A stretch of DNA of 64,000 bases from Bradyrhizobium sp. CCBAU 53338 (GCF_015291665.1 NZ_CP030048.1:434001-498000), one strand, 5' to 3'. Shown: positions 1-8,940, counted from the stretch's first letter. Numbers and translations are program-made. Notes: generated by a model from the letters alone, not told the origin.

Positions 1-829
<829 letters not shown>

Positions 830-949
830 GCCAGTGCTCTTTCGTCGGTGAGACGCCTATCGCTACCGCGCCGCGACGCGTGCGACAATCCGTTCAATTC
901 GGCTTGCGCGGGCTTGTCGCGCGCGCCTGCTTCATTAAAACGACGCTCG

Positions 950-1864
950 ATGCCCCTGTTCAAGAATCTCTCCGCCTATGATGACCGCTCGGCGCGGCTG
1001 GCCGGCATCGGACTCATGGTGCTCTCGATCTTCATGTTCTCGTTCGGGGACGCCATGGGCAAGTTTCTGGTCGGGACGTATTCGGTCGGGCAGCTGCTGT
1101 TCCTGCGTGCCTGTGCGGCGCTGCTGCTGTTGTCGCCGCTGATATGGAAGCAGCGTCACCAGTTCCTGCATCTGGAGCGGCCGCGCCTGCAGCTCATCCG
1201 CGTCGTGCTGTCGACGCTGGAGGTGGCCGCGTTCTTCCTCGCGACTGTCCATCTGCCGCTCGCCGACGTCATCACCTACTATCTGGCGGGCCCGATCTTC
1301 GTCACCGCGATGTCGGCGATCTTTCTGGGCGAGAAGGTCGGCTGGCGGCGCTGGACCGCGATCCTGATCGGCTTCTGTGGCGTGCTGATCGCGCTGCGGC
1401 CGTCGGCGCAGACGGTGAGCCTGCCGGCGCTGATCGCACTCGGCGGCAGCCTTTCCTTCGCAAGCTTGATGCTGATCACCCGCAGCCTGCGCAAGACGCC
1501 CGACATCGTGATGGCGTCCTCGCAGTTCATCGGCACGTTCTCGCTGGGCGCCGTGCTCTCGGCCTTCCACTGGGTGCCGCCGACGCCGGGCAGCCTGGTG
1601 TTCTTCGCGCTGGCCGGATGCATCTCGGTGACGGCGCTGTTCTGCGTCAACCGCTCGCTCAAGCTCGCGCCCGCGAGTGTGGTGGTGCCGTATCAATATT
1701 CGATGATCGTCTGGGCGGTGATCTTCGGCTTCGTCGTGTTCGGCGACGTGCCTGAAATCGCCACCATCGTCGGCGCCGTGATCATCATCGGCGCCGGCTT
1801 CTACATCTACCTGCGCGAACGCGATTTGGGCCGCGCCAGCGGAGAGGTGAACCCGCCGGCGTAG
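950..1864 (+). CDS. EamA/DMT-family transporter
   Basis: A 304-residue inner-membrane protein with about ten hydrophobic segments arranged as two EamA repeats, the drug/metabolite exporter fold. The reading frame is open far upstream, but the ATG at 950 (MPLFKNLSAYDDRSAR) is chosen because the first membrane helix follows directly and the upstream part overlaps the divergent MaoC gene. The substrate is unknown. It ends 3 bp from the convergent acetyltransferase gene. Confidence 0.85.
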   Translation: MPLFKNLSAYDDRSARLAGIGLMVLSIFMFSFGDAMGKFLVGTYSVGQLLFLRACAALLLLSPLIWKQRHQFLHLERPRLQLIRVVLSTLEVAAFFLATVHLPLADVITYYLAGPIFVTAMSAIFLGEKVGWRRWTAILIGFCGVLIALRPSAQTVSLPALIALGGSLSFASLMLITRSLRKTPDIVMASSQFIGTFSLGAVLSAFHWVPPTPGSLVFFALAGCISVTALFCVNRSLKLAPASVVVPYQYSMIVWAVIFGFVVFGDVPEIATIVGAVIIIGAGFYIYLRERDLGRASGEVNPPA

Positions 1865-1867
1865 TCA

Positions 1868-2461
1868 CTACCTCATCCTTCGCGCGCTGCTCCAGCTCTT
1901 CAGCGACGACCACACGCCGCGCGACAGGCGGAAGCAGTCGACCGGTGTCGACGAGCCCAGCGCCAGGAAACGGTGCAGCTGCACGCCGCTCCACTGGAAG
2001 CCGCACTTCTCCAGCACGTTGCGCGAGGCCGGATTGGTGACGCGCGCGCCGGCATGGAGATGATCGTCCTCGAACTCCTCGAAGAAGAAGTCGATGGCGC
2101 CGCGTGCGGCCTCTGTGGCAAAGCCCTGGCCCCAATGCTCGACGCCCAGCCAATAGCCGAGCTCGGCATTCTCTGGCGTGGAGCAGTCGATGCCGACCAT
2201 GCCGACCGGCCCGCTGTCGTGCTCGATCAGGAACACGGTCTCGCTCCCGAGCGCGGCGGTGGCGCGGACGAACTCGACGGCGTCGTCCTGCGAATAGGGA
2301 TGCGGGAGCCGGCGGGTGTTCTCCGCGACACGGCGGTCGTTGGCGAGGCGGGCGATGGTCTTGACGTCGGCGAGGGTCGGCCGCCGCAAGGTCAGCCGCT
2401 CGGTGGCGACGACGCTGGGTCTCGCCTCGGCTAAGGTCACGCTCGAAAAGTCCTGCAACAT
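1868..2461 (-). CDS. GNAT-family N-acetyltransferase (RimJ/RimL type)
   Basis: A 197-residue GNAT protein. It opens with the TERLTLRRPTLADVKTIARL strand-helix typical of the RimJ/RimL group. The acetyl-CoA site lies at AELGYWLGVEHWGQGFATEA (about residues 98-117), followed by VTNPASRNVLEKCGF, the family's motif B. It is likely to acetylate a protein N-terminus or a small amine. A GNAT gene between rpmA and obgE is a recurring arrangement in Rhizobiales. Confidence 0.85.
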   Translation of the reverse strand: MLQDFSSVTLAEARPSVVATERLTLRRPTLADVKTIARLANDRRVAENTRRLPHPYSQDDAVEFVRATAALGSETVFLIEHDSGPVGMVGIDCSTPENAELGYWLGVEHWGQGFATEAARGAIDFFFEEFEDDHLHAGARVTNPASRNVLEKCGFQWSGVQLHRFLALGSSTPVDCFRLSRGVWSSLKSWSSARRMR

Positions 2462-2504
2462 GTCCGGCTCCGCTAGAAGTCACTAAGTGAAAAGTGAACT
2501 GGTC

Positions 2505-2538
2505 AAACGAAAGGGGAGGCCGGTTTCCCCGCCTCCCC
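2505..2538 (-). terminator. Rho-independent terminator after rpmA
   Basis: On the minus strand an 8-bp perfect stem, GCCTCCCC pairing with GGGGAGGC (2531-2538 and 2513-2520), has a 10-base loop and is followed by a T-rich tract (TTTCGTTT). It lies about 80 bp downstream of the rpmA stop, so it should end the rplU-rpmA transcript before the acetyltransferase gene. Confidence 0.7.
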
Positions 2539-2618
2539 TGGAGCCTTCGATCTGCTTGATCTCTGGAACTCCGCCGGTTCGGTCAAGGACCCGGCGGACT
2601 CCAAATAAGATCCACCGT

Positions 2619-2888
2619 CTATTCAGCAGCCTCTGCGAGCGGGAGTACCGCTACGAAGGTGCGGCCGTTGGCTTTGGCCTGGAATTCAACACGACCCTCG
2701 ATCTTGGCGAACAGAGTATGGTCGGTGCCCATGCCGACATTGAGGCCGGGATGCCAGGTGGTGCCGCGCTGACGCGCAATGATGTTGCCGGGAATCACGC
2801 GCTCCCCGCCGAACACCTTGATGCCAAGACGCTTACCCTTGGAATCGCGACCGTTGCGCGATGAACCGCCTGCTTTTTTGTGAGCCAT
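2619..2888 (-). CDS. rpmA: 50S ribosomal protein L27
   Basis: An 89-residue L27 protein starting [20 protein letters not shown], the highly conserved N-terminus that reaches the peptidyl transferase centre, followed by [20 protein letters not shown] and [20 protein letters not shown]. The length is normal for the family. It lies about 100 bp downstream of rplU on the same strand and is presumably co-transcribed with it. Confidence 0.98.
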   Translation of the reverse strand: MAHKKAGGSSRNGRDSKGKRLGIKVFGGERVIPGNIIARQRGTTWHPGLNVGMGTDHTLFAKIEGRVEFQAKANGRTFVAVLPLAEAAE

Positions 2889-2990
2889 GGCTCGTCTCCG
2901 AAATCCTGCGTAGTTCTAGGTCAATTCCTTGACGGAATCATTTCAAAACGTCGCACGCATCAACTCGTGAATTGGCGTGATCGGTTTCAG

Positions 2991-3377
2991 TTACTCGGCA
3001 GCTTCCTTAGCCGCTTCCTTGGCAACCTTTTCCTTCTTCGGACGCGGGCCCTTGGTGGGCTTGGCATTGTCCGTCAGGATCTCGCTGACGCGCAGGACCG
3101 TGATCTCGTCGCGGTAGCCACGCTTGCGGCGCGAATTCTTGCGGCGGCGCTTCTTGAACGCGATGACCTTCGGGCCGCGCTTGTGGTCGAGCACCTCGAC
3201 CGCAACGGAGGCGCCGGCCACCGTCGGAACGCCCAGCACCGGCGTGTCGCCGCCGACCACCAGAACTTCATTCAACTGCACGATCGAGCCGACGTCGCCT
3301 TCGATCTTGCCAACTTCGAGAACATCATCCGGCACGACGCGGTATTGCTTGCCGCCGGTTTTGATGACTGCGAACAT
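2991..3377 (-). CDS. rplU: 50S ribosomal protein L21
   Basis: A 128-residue L21 protein. The frame is open further upstream, but the ATG at 3377 is chosen because it gives MFAVIKTGGKQYRVVPDDVL, the invariant L21 start, and follows a GGAG sequence. The basic core FKKRRRKNSRRKRGYRD is the 23S rRNA-binding region. The last 25 or so residues are a Lys/Ala/Glu-rich tail (KEKVAKEAAKEAAE), an extension seen in several alphaproteobacteria. Confidence 0.97.
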   Translation of the reverse strand: MFAVIKTGGKQYRVVPDDVLEVGKIEGDVGSIVQLNEVLVVGGDTPVLGVPTVAGASVAVEVLDHKRGPKVIAFKKRRRKNSRRKRGYRDEITVLRVSEILTDNAKPTKGPRPKKEKVAKEAAKEAAE

Positions 3378-3398
3378 CGTTTTTTCTCCGTGTTCAAT

Positions 3399-3437
3399 CC
3401 CGGCCTCGGGACGAGAAGCGTCCGGGCCGGCTTTTTG
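3399..3437 (-). promoter_or_regulatory. Hairpin in the rplU leader
   Basis: About 20-60 bases upstream of the rplU start lies a strong imperfect hairpin: CCGGCC-TC-GGGACG pairs with CGTCCGGGCCGG around an AGAAG loop on the plus strand. On the plus strand it is followed by CTTTTTG, so it could also stop antisense transcription. In the rplU mRNA it would sit just ahead of the ribosome-binding site, where an autoregulatory r-protein leader could act. No function is shown. Confidence 0.4.
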
Positions 3438-3710
3438 ATCAGTCGCTATGGGTTTATTGCGAGTTTCGCGCGGGCGGGAGTTATCCCTTTGAAAACCCAC
3501 GCAAAAACAAGCGGCGCGAGAAACGCCCCGCGCCGGTTGTGCGGACTTATAGCCGCCGGGGGCGAAGAGTCAAGGAAAAGCCGGCGAAAAGAGGCCGGAT
3601 TTGAAGGATTTGGGCCGTTTTCGCGCCCCCACGGAATCTCGGCTCGCGCTGCAACCATCAGGTTCCCCCGCCGTTAGTCCGCCGGAACAGGCAAGCGGGC
3701 AAGGGCTCTC

Positions 3711-4862
3711 ATGGCAACGGACGAGCTGGTCAAGACGACCACGGGCATCGCCCATCACGGCGCCGGGCGGCTGCCGTCGGTGGATGTCGACAGCTTCAAC
3801 ATCGAGATGAAGGACGAGGACGGCTTCCTCGGCGATCGCGCCAGCAAGGGCGCGTTCCGGAAGATCCTCGACCGCTGGCGCAAGCCGCTGCGCAAGACCG
3901 GCGAGGATCCGTTCGGCAAGGAGCCGTCGGAGAGCATCAGCAAGAAGACGCTGGATGCAATCCTGGTCAGCGACGACGTCGAGGCCTCGGCCGTGGTGCA
4001 CAGCGCCATCGAGGACTTTGCCCAGGAGCTCGCCTACGTCACGCGGCGCTTCCTCAAGACGAAGGCCTGGGCCAGGACCGAGCGCATCGTGGTCGGCGGC
4101 GGCTTTCGCGATTCACGGCTCGGCGAGCTCGCGATCGCGCGCACCGAGATCATCCTGAAAGCGGAGGACTTCAAGATCGATCTGGTACCGATCCGGCATC
4201 ATCCCGATGAAGCCGGCCTGATCGGCACGCTGCATCTGGCACCGTCGTGGATTTTCGAGGCCCATGACAGCATCCTCGCGGTCGATATCGGCGGCACCAA
4301 CATCCGCTGCGGCCTCGTCGAGACGGGCTGGAAGAAGGCAAAGGACCTCTCGAAGGCCAAGGTCGTGAAATCAGAGCTGTGGCGCCATGCCGACGACGAG
4401 CCGACGCGCGAAGGCGCGGTGAAGCGGCTCACCAAGATGCTGAAGGCGCTGATTGCGGAAGCGGAAAGCGAAGGCTTCAAGCTCGCGCCCTTCATCGGCA
4501 TCGCCTGTCCCGGCGTCATCAGCGAGGACGGCTCCATCGAAAAAGGCGCGCAGAATCTGCCCGGCAATTGGGAGAGCAGCAAATTCAACCTGCCGGCGAG
4601 CCTGATCGAGGGCATTCCAGTCATCGGCGAGCACGACACCGCGATCCTGATGCACAATGACGGCGTGGTGCAGGGCCTCTCCGAGGTGCCGTTCATGCAG
4701 GACGTCGATCGCTGGGGCGTGCTCACCATCGGCACGGGCCTCGGCAATGCGCGCTTCACCAACCGCCACAAGGACGGCGGCAACGGCAAGGACTCGTCCG
4801 AGAACGGCAAGGACACGAGCAAGAAGAAAGCCAGGGAAAACAGCAGGAACGACAAGGAGTAA
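3711..4862 (+). CDS. ROK-family protein with apparently permuted domain order
   Basis: A 383-residue protein of the ROK (repressor/ORF/sugar kinase) branch of the ASKHA ATPase fold. The phosphate-1 motif LAVDIGGTNIR lies at residues 189-199, unusually far in. The sugar-site MHND follows near 314-317 and the adenosine-side IGTGLGN at 340-346, after which only a Lys/Asn-rich tail remains. Elements normally found at the C-terminus, IVVGGGFRDSR (126-136) and DEAGLIG (166-172), instead lie before the phosphate-1 motif. This suggests a circular permutation. The Cys-rich zinc motif of classical ROK kinases is absent, so sugar kinase activity is uncertain. The gene is monocistronic and divergent from rplU. 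Confidence 0.8.
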   Translation: MATDELVKTTTGIAHHGAGRLPSVDVDSFNIEMKDEDGFLGDRASKGAFRKILDRWRKPLRKTGEDPFGKEPSESISKKTLDAILVSDDVEASAVVHSAIEDFAQELAYVTRRFLKTKAWARTERIVVGGGFRDSRLGELAIARTEIILKAEDFKIDLVPIRHHPDEAGLIGTLHLAPSWIFEAHDSILAVDIGGTNIRCGLVETGWKKAKDLSKAKVVKSELWRHADDEPTREGAVKRLTKMLKALIAEAESEGFKLAPFIGIACPGVISEDGSIEKGAQNLPGNWESSKFNLPASLIEGIPVIGEHDTAILMHNDGVVQGLSEVPFMQDVDRWGVLTIGTGLGNARFTNRHKDGGNGKDSSENGKDTSKKKARENSRNDKE

Positions 4863-4987
4863 CCTTGACTGGTTAGGTTAAGGACCGGATTGCGTTGCGG
4901 GAACCTGCCTGCACGCTAGGGTCGAATCGTCGTCTCACGCAGGCCTGCGAAGCCGCCCTTCCTGGCCGGCATTTCGATGAGCGGCAC

Positions 4988-5033
4988 GGGACCGCCAGTG
5001 TTTACCGCGTCTGGCGGTCCCACCCTGTTTTTT
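4988..5033 (+). terminator. Rho-independent terminator after the ROK gene
   Basis: An 11-bp perfect stem, GGGACCGCCAG (4988-4998) with CTGGCGGTCCC (5011-5021), and a 12-base loop are followed shortly by a run of six T. It lies about 125 bp after the ROK stop codon on the same strand. Confidence 0.75.
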
Positions 5034-5076
5034 CAGAGCATGATGGGATGAGATGCGCGCCCCGCGATCGCGGTGC

Positions 5077-5224
5077 GTTCCCTCCCCCCTTGTGGGGGAG
5101 GGTTAGGGAGAGGGGTGGCCCAGAAAAAGGTGTTGGTGATTGATTGCGTGGCGGGATGCGCGATCGAAAGAATCCCCGTGTGGCACCCCCCTCCCTGCCC
5201 CTCCCCCACAAGGGGGGAGGGAAC
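5077..5224. repeat. GC-rich palindromic intergenic element, copy A
   Basis: About 148 bp bounded by two roughly 42-bp inverted arms: the left arm begins GTTCCCTCCCCCCTTGTGG and the right arm is close to its reverse complement, ending AAGGGGGGAGGGAAC. Each arm also carries smaller internal palindromes. A related half-copy lies at 6211-6309 on the other side of the hydrolase gene. It resembles dispersed palindromic elements common in Bradyrhizobium intergenic DNA; copy number was not counted. Confidence 0.7.
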
Positions 5225-5274
5225 GGAAAGAGCGTAGTTCTCGGACGAACGCGATGTGATTTCGTCCCCGCGCC

Positions 5275-6138
5275 TCAACTCCACCCGATGCGCTCAAAGA
5301 ACCCGGCGATCTCCTCCGCCGCGCGATCCGGATCCTCGCGATGCGGGAAGTGCCCGACACCGGGAAACATCGCCAGATCGAGCTTGCTGAACGTTTCTCC
5401 CAGCCGGTCGGTCCATTCATAGGGAAACAGCGGATCGTGCTCGGCCCAGCGCACGCAGGTCGGCACCTGGATCGGCGGTAGCACCGGCGCTTCGCCCTTC
5501 ATCATCGCAATGCGCCCGGCATGCGACGCCCGGTAATGCGCAAAGCCGCCGGCGAGATTGCCGTCCCTGAAGTAAGTGTCGCCGAAGAGGTCGAGCACGT
5601 CGTCGAACGCGTCCTTGCGATGCGCCCAGCCTTTCAGGAAGTGCGCAATATAGAGCCGGCAGCTCTCGCGGCTTGCCCCCACCAGCCGAGGGGCCATCTC
5701 CATCTGCTGGAAGGACTGGTACCAGATGTGGTTGAGCCTTTCAGGGGCCGCCATCCGCGGCCCGATGCCGGGATAGACGAAATCGAAGAAGAACAATCCC
5801 GCGACACGTTCGCCCGCCCGCCGGGCCAGCGGCTGCATCACCGCGCCGCCGACGTCATGCCCGACCACGCCGAATCGGTCGATGCCGAGCCCGTCCATCA
5901 CGGCCAGCATGTCGGCCGCATGGCCATCAGGCCCGAAAGACCCGTCAGGCTTGTCGCTGTCGCCAAAGCCGCGCAAATCAGGCGCAATGAGGGTGAAACG
6001 GTCCGAAAGCCTCGATATCACCGGCGCCCAGGTCAACCAGATCTCCGGCCAACCATGCAGCAAAAGCAGCGGTTTTCCCCGGCCGGCACGGACCACATGG
6101 AAATTGGCGCCATTGGCCCGGATGGTGAGGTGCTCCAT
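5275..6138 (-). CDS. Alpha/beta hydrolase (epoxide hydrolase / haloalkane dehalogenase-like)
   Basis: A 287-residue single-domain alpha/beta hydrolase. The oxyanion-hole motif HGWPE lies at residues 28-32 and the nucleophile elbow GHDVGG at 93-98, with Asp95 as nucleophile as in epoxide hydrolases and dehalogenases rather than Ser. A second acid is likely in WAEHDPLF and the catalytic His in GVGHFPHRED near the C-terminus. WYQSF in the lid could supply an activating Tyr, which favours epoxide hydrolase. No signal peptide is seen, so it should be cytoplasmic. It is flanked on both sides by palindromic repeats. Confidence 0.85.
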   Translation of the reverse strand: MEHLTIRANGANFHVVRAGRGKPLLLLHGWPEIWLTWAPVISRLSDRFTLIAPDLRGFGDSDKPDGSFGPDGHAADMLAVMDGLGIDRFGVVGHDVGGAVMQPLARRAGERVAGLFFFDFVYPGIGPRMAAPERLNHIWYQSFQQMEMAPRLVGASRESCRLYIAHFLKGWAHRKDAFDDVLDLFGDTYFRDGNLAGGFAHYRASHAGRIAMMKGEAPVLPPIQVPTCVRWAEHDPLFPYEWTDRLGETFSKLDLAMFPGVGHFPHREDPDRAAEEIAGFFERIGWS

Positions 6139-6210
6139 GGCAGTTCCTTTAGCTGGAAAGTGCTCTGGCTAGATCATGATGAGATTAGGTCTCATCCGCC
6201 GCCACAAAAA

Positions 6211-6309
6211 AGGTGCGTTCCCTCCCCGCTCTTGTCCGCCGAAGCCCGCCTTCGGGCGAAGGCGGATGTGGGGGAGGGCTAGGGAGAGGGGTAGCCCAGC
6301 AAAAGGTGC
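6211..6309. repeat. GC-rich palindromic intergenic element, copy B
   Basis: It shares with copy A (5077-5224) the stretches GTGCGTTCCCTCCCC and GTGGGGGAGGG.TAGGGAGAGGGGT. Between them is a nested hairpin with TCCGCC..GGCGGA outside and GCCCGCC/TTCGGGC inside. It looks like one arm of the same element family carrying an extra palindrome. It lies just upstream of tRNA-Ser. Confidence 0.6.
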
Positions 6310-6444
6310 CCATTGTTGGCAACAGGGCGAGAAAAGCGGCAAAACAACCACCGGATTTTCCCCTTTCGCGCCTTGTCTGGCCCGCCATCCTCGCTTATGA
6401 ACGCCCCCAACCACAGGGGCCCTGCTCCTCATATGGCGCCTTCA

Positions 6445-6534
6445 GGAGAGGTGGCAGAGTGGTTGAATGCACCGCACTCGAAATGCGGCATAGGTGCAAG
6501 CCTATCGGGGGTTCGAATCCCTCCCTCTCCGCCA
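6445..6534 (+). tRNA. tRNA-Ser (anticodon CGA)
   Basis: A 90-nt class II tRNA with encoded CCA. The acceptor stem is GGAGAGG/CCTCTCC, the anticodon stem CCGCA/TGCGG encloses the loop CTCGAAA (anticodon CGA, reading UCG), a long variable arm follows, and the T-loop is GTTCGAATC. It borders a lower-GC accessory block, a common target for integrases, but I found no second copy of its 3' end nearby. Confidence 0.96.
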
Positions 6535-6609
6535 CTATGAACGAATGGACTGGTGACGTTGGGGGCCGCCCTCTGCGGGTCCGCCAATCCCTACGTGCGG
6601 AGCTATAGG

Positions 6610-7359
6610 CTACTTCGTGCCGCTGAAGAGGTCGAAGACTGAATCAGGCTCCGCGGCGTCCTGCTGCGCTTCGGGCTGCTGGTCCGCTTCTCCGTGCCGA
6701 CGTGCAATGATCTCCTTCGCAGCCGCGAGGGCGCGCACATACAATTCAGCTTGTTCCCTCATTTCTGCATCCGAGAGAAGATCGTAATCCCCTCGTTTCC
6801 AAACCTCGGGATGGCGAAGGTTGTCTGAAGCTGCGCGCGGAAAAGAGATGAACTCGCCCGCCGACGCTTGAAAGTCGGTTAGTGAAAAGACGGCGTCTTC
6901 TAAGACGGTCATCAGTAACCTGCGTTGAAAGCGCAGTAGAGACATCGTCGCCCACCCCACGATGAAGATCGGCTTCAGCATACCGCCTTCGGAAATAACA
7001 ATGAGAGGTTTGACCGGGATTCTTACGTCACGGCTGATGCTGTATGGCGCCACGTATTGATCGTATGAAGGAAGGCCGGAGTAGTTGCGTTCATCATCGT
7101 AATCGTAGAACGCGTTTACGTACTCAGCGACATGAGGGCGGCTCTTTGGGTGCCCTTTGGTGCGCGCGGCCTTCAGGGCGGTGTCGCGATCCAACTTCAA
7201 CGCGATACGATCTCTAATGATCGGTTGGCCGGCTGCGTATGAAATCTGGGGCGTCGCCCTGATGAAGGATACTACGGCCTTTGTTGTTGAGAGTTCATCC
7301 GGGAAATTGAAACGGACCCAATTGTGTACATAAGGCGGCCGATCGATTTTCACGGACAT
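6610..7359 (-). CDS. Unknown protein, possible effector partner of the Panacea gene
   Basis: A 249-residue protein with no family I recognise. The ATG at 7359 follows GAGAGG and sits 13 bp after the Panacea gene stop, so the two are very probably co-translated. It has a mixed alpha/beta appearance, one moderately hydrophobic stretch around PIFIVGWATMSLLRF, and an acidic, Gln-rich C-terminal tail (GEADQQPEAQQDAAEP). It has no signal peptide. Known Panacea (PanA) antitoxins pair with many unrelated toxins in such two-gene units, so a toxin role is plausible but inferred from position alone. Base composition is lower in GC than the flanking core genes. Confidence 0.7.
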   Translation of the reverse strand: MSVKIDRPPYVHNWVRFNFPDELSTTKAVVSFIRATPQISYAAGQPIIRDRIALKLDRDTALKAARTKGHPKSRPHVAEYVNAFYDYDDERNYSGLPSYDQYVAPYSISRDVRIPVKPLIVISEGGMLKPIFIVGWATMSLLRFQRRLLMTVLEDAVFSLTDFQASAGEFISFPRAASDNLRHPEVWKRGDYDLLSDAEMREQAELYVRALAAAKEIIARRHGEADQQPEAQQDAAEPDSVFDLFSGTK

Positions 7360-7372
7360 CAAAGCCTCTCAG

Positions 7373-7861
7373 CTAGTGCCTGGTTTGACACCTAAAGTAT
7401 TGCTGGATCGCCTCGTCGGAAATTCGCATTCCGGGATTCGATTCGCCGGAATGATTATACACCCGATCCCATGGGCCGCCCGACTCGTGGGAAAGTCTCA
7501 CCAACGAAGCTGGTGTCATCTGTAAATAACGAAGGAGCAGCGGCTGCAAAAATTCTTCGTCTTCGCGCTCCATGCCAACAGGGCAAACCTCTTCCTTTGC
7601 AGTTGAGGGATTCCGCCTTGTTGCGAGGACTGTAATTCGTCCGGCCCCGAAGGGCTTAAACTGCATATACAATTCGCGGAAAACGGGGCCATAGTCCCAT
7701 GCTTCGATCTTCGCGGTCACAAGGGGTTGCCCTGTTTTTGCGAGGAACCAAGCATGCAGAAAGTAGACGATCTTGTTCACAGAGATGTTGGTCACGGTAA
7801 TATCTAACCGTTCCGCAGTCTCAAGGACGTAGTTCGCTACAGCTCGAACGTCATATGGCAT
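7373..7861 (-). CDS. Panacea-domain (DUF4065) protein, SocA/PanA-like
   Basis: A 162-residue protein matching the Panacea domain. VANYVLETAERLDITVTN is followed by the signature KIVYFLHAWFLAKTGQPL and IEAWDYGPVFRELYMQF. Family members include SocA of Caulobacter, phage GepA-like proteins and the PanA antitoxins that neutralise varied toxins. The final third is less typical. It lies 30 bp after the 69-residue ORF and 13 bp before the 249-residue gene, all on the minus strand. An antitoxin role is the best guess. Confidence 0.8.
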   Translation of the reverse strand: MPYDVRAVANYVLETAERLDITVTNISVNKIVYFLHAWFLAKTGQPLVTAKIEAWDYGPVFRELYMQFKPFGAGRITVLATRRNPSTAKEEVCPVGMEREDEEFLQPLLLRYLQMTPASLVRLSHESGGPWDRVYNHSGESNPGMRISDEAIQQYFRCQTRH

Positions 7862-7891
7862 GACCGACCGCGCGGCGCGTTGGCGCCCAGC

Positions 7892-8101
7892 TCAGCGTAG
7901 GCGAGAATTGGGGACTGCAAAAATTTTCGAAGCCCGGACACGCTCCAGGGCTTGCTTCCGAATGTTCAACGTCCCGGAATCGATGAAGTTTCTGACACAA
8001 CTCACTTCAACCGTCGAACTCGCGCGCGCATTGGCTTTGCCCGGATTCAGGTCAAGCGACAATTGCTGTGGAGAATTCTTTGGCGCGTCTTGCTTAGACA
8101 T
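7892..8101 (-). CDS. Small hypothetical protein
   Basis: A 69-residue ORF lying 23 bp after the deaminase stop and 30 bp before the Panacea gene, on the same strand. The N-terminal half is polar and Ser/Pro/Gln-rich. The C-terminal half, from VSCVRNFIDSGTLNIRKQALERVRA to the end, looks like a helical segment. The tight spacing supports a real gene. It may be an accessory of the deaminase system; no function is known. Confidence 0.55.
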   Translation of the reverse strand: MSKQDAPKNSPQQLSLDLNPGKANARASSTVEVSCVRNFIDSGTLNIRKQALERVRASKIFAVPNSRLR

Positions 8102-8124
8102 TTGGGAACTCTGCGCCTGATTCG

Positions 8125-8940
8125 CTAATCATTAGTATCTTCCTTCGCCGACAGGTCCGCAATGATCTTCGCCTCGTATTCAACAGGCGAGTCCAACGGG
8201 ACCCGGAATACCGGCAATGCAACCTCTGCGGGCTGCCGGGCAAAGTGGCCATCCTGCTTCCGCGGCGTGCTAGGTCTGAATAGCCGTAAGTACAAGTGGG
8301 GGCTTATGCCGTCGTACTGTTGAAACACAACCTTCGACCTATCTTCCGGGTCTTCGGTAATGGCGTCGTTATGCAAGGCGATTGCCAAGCTCTTGCGGTA
8401 TGGCTCGATATAAATGACCTTCGAAATCCCTGCTGCCACAATGTGCCGCGCGCAGTTGTGACAGGGATACGTGGTCGTGAACATTGTCGCGCCGACGAGT
8501 GAATGCCGCCCCTCGCGCGCTACAGCTAGGATGGACTCCATCTCGGCGTGGATTGATCGCGAAAACTCGGTTAGATCGTCAACTTCAGTGCCATCCAAAA
8601 TTTTGCGAACGTCTTCGAGTTTGGTTCCCGCTTTTAACAGTCCGGATTCTCGAATTAGCTTCGCAATCCGGTCGCCAATCTTGGTCCGACGGACTTCATT
8701 GTGACAAATCTTGCTTCCCCATTTGAAGCAGCGGTGATCCTTGTCATCAATGGCCCTCTTTGCCTCATCCCAGATGCTCTGATCATCCTCCACATAAAGA
8801 CCGCCCTTAAACTTCGGCACGTCATTCCAGCCCACAGAGATGAGTTCTCCCTTGGCTGATATGATTGCGGCGCCCACTTGCCGCGACATGCACGCAGAGC
8901 TATCCGCCGCGCGACTCGCGAAACTTCGCGATCCGTTCAA
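8125..8940 (-). CDS. Deaminase-domain fragment of an AvcD-like anti-phage dCTP deaminase
   Basis: This carries the deaminase half of a protein resembling AvcD/anti-phage dCTP deaminase, which depletes dCTP or dCMP during phage infection. It shows the entry motif ACMSRQVGAAIISAKGE, then WNDVPKFKGGLYVEDD, the zinc ligands HAEME (His131, Glu133 in this frame) and PCHNC (Cys160, Cys163). The frame opens at a TTG at 8940 overlapping the upstream P-loop ORF by 41 bp in another frame; an ATG at 8889 could also start it. Full-length AvcD proteins have about 100 further residues between the P-loop domain and this point, so the gene seems to have suffered an internal deletion with frameshift. The catalytic motifs themselves look intact. 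Confidence 0.75.
   Translation of the reverse strand: MNGSRSFASRAADSSACMSRQVGAAIISAKGELISVGWNDVPKFKGGLYVEDDQSIWDEAKRAIDDKDHRCFKWGSKICHNEVRRTKIGDRIAKLIRESGLLKAGTKLEDVRKILDGTEVDDLTEFSRSIHAEMESILAVAREGRHSLVGATMFTTTYPCHNCARHIVAAGISKVIYIEPYRKSLAIALHNDAITEDPEDRSKVVFQQYDGISPHLYLRLFRPSTPRKQDGHFARQPAEVALPVFRVPLDSPVEYEAKIIADLSAKEDTND

Noticed and set aside
5077..5224. CRISPR array or insertion sequence at the palindromic element
   Set aside because: No regularly spaced direct repeats and no transposase frame; the structure is inverted arms only.
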